From Methylobacterium bullatum (GTDB lineage Bacteria; Pseudomonadota; Alphaproteobacteria; Rhizobiales; Beijerinckiaceae): DNA of 51,525 nucleotides. Shown piece by piece: positions 50,184 to 51,525 of the stretch. The stretch spans positions 1 to 51,525 of the forward strand of contig NZ_NKUG01000014.1 of NCBI RefSeq assembly GCF_014845095.1, read 5' to 3'. Made by a program: the position numbers and the translations under genes. Positions within the stretch are counted from its first letter, which is position 1. Every line of letters starts with the position of its first letter. Below the pieces are notes generated by a model. That model was not told the DNA's origin, made no database searches, and saw only the letters and a program-made list of their open reading frames with translations.

Positions 50184-51525
50184 ATGATCGGCATCGACGA
50201 TGGCGTGCCCGGGCCTCTCGGGGCGCATTTCGACGGCCGGGGTGTCAATTTCGCGCTGTTCTCGGAGAACGCCACCGGCGTCGATCTGTGCCTGTTCGAG
50301 CCGGGCGAGCGCCATGAGAGCCGTGTCGTCCCGCTGCCCTGCCGCACCGACGATGTCTGGCACGGCTACCTGCGCGGCGTGTTCCCCGGCCAACTCTACG
50401 GCTACCGGGTCCATGGGCCGTGGGAGCCCGCCAACGGCCATCGCTTCAATCCGGCCAAGCTCGTCCTCGACCCCTATGCGCGCGAGATCCAGGGTCGCAT
50501 ACGCTGGCACGATTCCCTCTACGGGCACCGTCGCGGCCTCCAGCGGGAGGACCAGATCGACCGGCGCGACAGCGCGACCTTCATGCCGCGCGGGGTGGTG
50601 ACGGCGCCCGACCTGCCGGATCTCGCGCTCAATCCCATCCGCCGGCCCATGGGCCAGACGGTGATCTACGAGGCCCACGTGAAGGCGCTGACGCAGCGTC
50701 ATCCGGCGATCCCCGAGGCGGAGCGCGGCACCTACGCCGCCCTGGCCCATCCGGCGATCGTCGAGCACCTGCTGAAGCTGGGCGTGACGGCGATCGAGCT
50801 CCTCCCGATCCAGGCTTTCGCCGACGACCGGTTCCTGGTGGAGAAGGGGCTCGTCAATTTCTGGGGCTACTCGCCGCTCGGCTATTTCGCGCCGGAGCCG
50901 CGCTATCTCGGGGCGGCCGGGACCGGCGGCCTCAAGGCGGCGATCCGCGAACTCGCCGCCGCCGGGATCGAGGTCATCCTCGACGTCGTCTACAACCATA
51001 CCTGCGAGGCCGATCATACCGGACCGACCCTGTCGTTCCGGGGCATCGACAACGCCAGCTATTACAAGCTCAACCCGGAGAACCGGCGGCAGGAGATCGA
51101 TTGCACCGGGTGCGGCAACACCCTCGACCTCGACCACCCGAGGGTGATGCAGCTCGTCCTCGATTCCCTGCGGCACTGGGTGACCGCCTACGGCGTCGCG
51201 GGGTTCCGTTTCGATCTCGCCACCAGCCTCGGACGCACGCCGCACGATTTCACCGCCAAAGCCGCCTTCTTCCAGGCCATCGCCCAGGATCCGATCCTCT
51301 CCCGCGCCAAGATGATCGCGGAGCCGTGGGATATCGGCATGGGCGGCTACCAGCTCGGCGCCTATCCGCGCGGCTGGGCCGAGTGGAACGACCAGTTCCG
51401 GGACAGCGTGCGCGGCTTCTGGCGCGGCGATCACGGTATCCTGCCGAAGCTCACGCAGGTCCTGTCCGGCTCGCGGGAGATCTTCGCCGGCTCCGGCCGC
51501 TCGCCGCTCGCCAGCATCAACTACG
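50184..51525 (+). CDS. glgX: Glycogen debranching enzyme (partial, 3' end outside window)
   Basis: At least 447 codons, open to the end of the window; an in-frame ATG at 50163 is an alternative start. N-terminal CBM48 region (PLGAHFDGRGVNFALFSENA, YGYRVHGPWEP) and GH13 isoamylase motifs DVVYNHT, GFRFDLAT with the nucleophile Asp and IAEPWD with the acid Glu are present. Removes alpha-1,6 branches from glycogen or limit dextrins and can feed trehalose or maltodextrin synthesis, in keeping with otsA upstream. Confidence 0.93.
   Translation, partial: MIGIDDGVPGPLGAHFDGRGVNFALFSENATGVDLCLFEPGERHESRVVPLPCRTDDVWHGYLRGVFPGQLYGYRVHGPWEPANGHRFNPAKLVLDPYAREIQGRIRWHDSLYGHRRGLQREDQIDRRDSATFMPRGVVTAPDLPDLALNPIRRPMGQTVIYEAHVKALTQRHPAIPEAERGTYAALAHPAIVEHLLKLGVTAIELLPIQAFADDRFLVEKGLVNFWGYSPLGYFAPEPRYLGAAGTGGLKAAIRELAAAGIEVILDVVYNHTCEADHTGPTLSFRGIDNASYYKLNPENRRQEIDCTGCGNTLDLDHPRVMQLVLDSLRHWVTAYGVAGFRFDLATSLGRTPHDFTAKAAFFQAIAQDPILSRAKMIAEPWDIGMGGYQLGAYPRGWAEWNDQFRDSVRGFWRGDHGILPKLTQVLSGSREIFAGSGRSPLASINY

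Overview
The window is GC-rich, densely packed chromosomal DNA from an alphaproteobacterium of the order Hyphomicrobiales (Rhizobiales), most likely Methylobacterium/Methylorubrum or a close relative. This rests on gene content (a nadABC operon with a NadQ-type regulator, a giant GROWTH POLE RING-like coiled-coil protein, a CheZ-like phosphatase, DUF1489, and a stress cluster with an EcfG-type promoter) and on Rhizobiales-style dispersed repeats. No similarity search was possible, so the genus is an inference. I saw no rRNA, tRNA, CRISPR, phage or insertion sequence.

Layout. 1-6.4 kb: start of an exported protein, then NAD de novo synthesis (nadA-nadB-nadC, minus strand) with two palindromic operators around its promoter, and the probable repressor gene nadQ 2.5 kb away; between them a class IV aminotransferase divergent from a MerR regulator. 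6.5-11.3 kb: hexapeptide acetyltransferase, a hypothetical frame without its own stop, a repeat-helical protein, thiE, a dispersed repeat, thiD and an XRE-cupin regulator. 11.4-13.4 kb: a secreted RTX protein with a probable beta-propeller. 13.4-18.8 kb: a Mla/MCE-type lipid transport operon (permease, ATPase, MCE protein, lipoprotein) behind an MFS transporter. 18.9-20.5 kb: CheZ-like phosphatase and DUF1489 protein.

20.6-28.6 kb is one gene encoding about 2,686 residues: two N-terminal membrane segments, roughly 2,000 residues of 11-residue repeats and a conserved C-terminal domain. I read it as a GROWTH POLE RING (GPR)-like polar growth scaffold. A small Hpt phosphotransfer gene and a [2Fe-2S] ferredoxin lie divergently beside it.

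29.7-37.4 kb: VOC protein, VWA (CoxE-like) protein, small hypothetical, KefB/C antiporter, then two unrecognised overlapping membrane-protein genes behind a perfect CtrA-type box (TTAA-N7-TTAA), followed by a MoxR ATPase that is the usual partner of the VWA protein. 37.5-43.6 kb: aldo/keto reductase, SixA phosphatase, a hypothetical, a ycjX/ycjF pair interrupted by a long palindrome, and an RBBP9-like hydrolase. 43.8-46 kb: small hypothetical and pxpC/pxpB (5-oxoprolinase) without pxpA. 46.0-48.3 kb: a complete four-gene membrane-stress operon with an EcfG-like promoter and a hairpin terminator, divergent from otsA (trehalose-6-phosphate synthase) and glgX (glycogen debranching, cut by the window end).

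The most interesting items are the 11-residue architecture of the giant scaffold and its internal 132-bp tandem array, its Hpt neighbour with shared TTACCAA motifs, the CtrA-boxed unknown membrane pair, the local NadQ circuit, and the MerR-type promoter in front of the aminotransferase.
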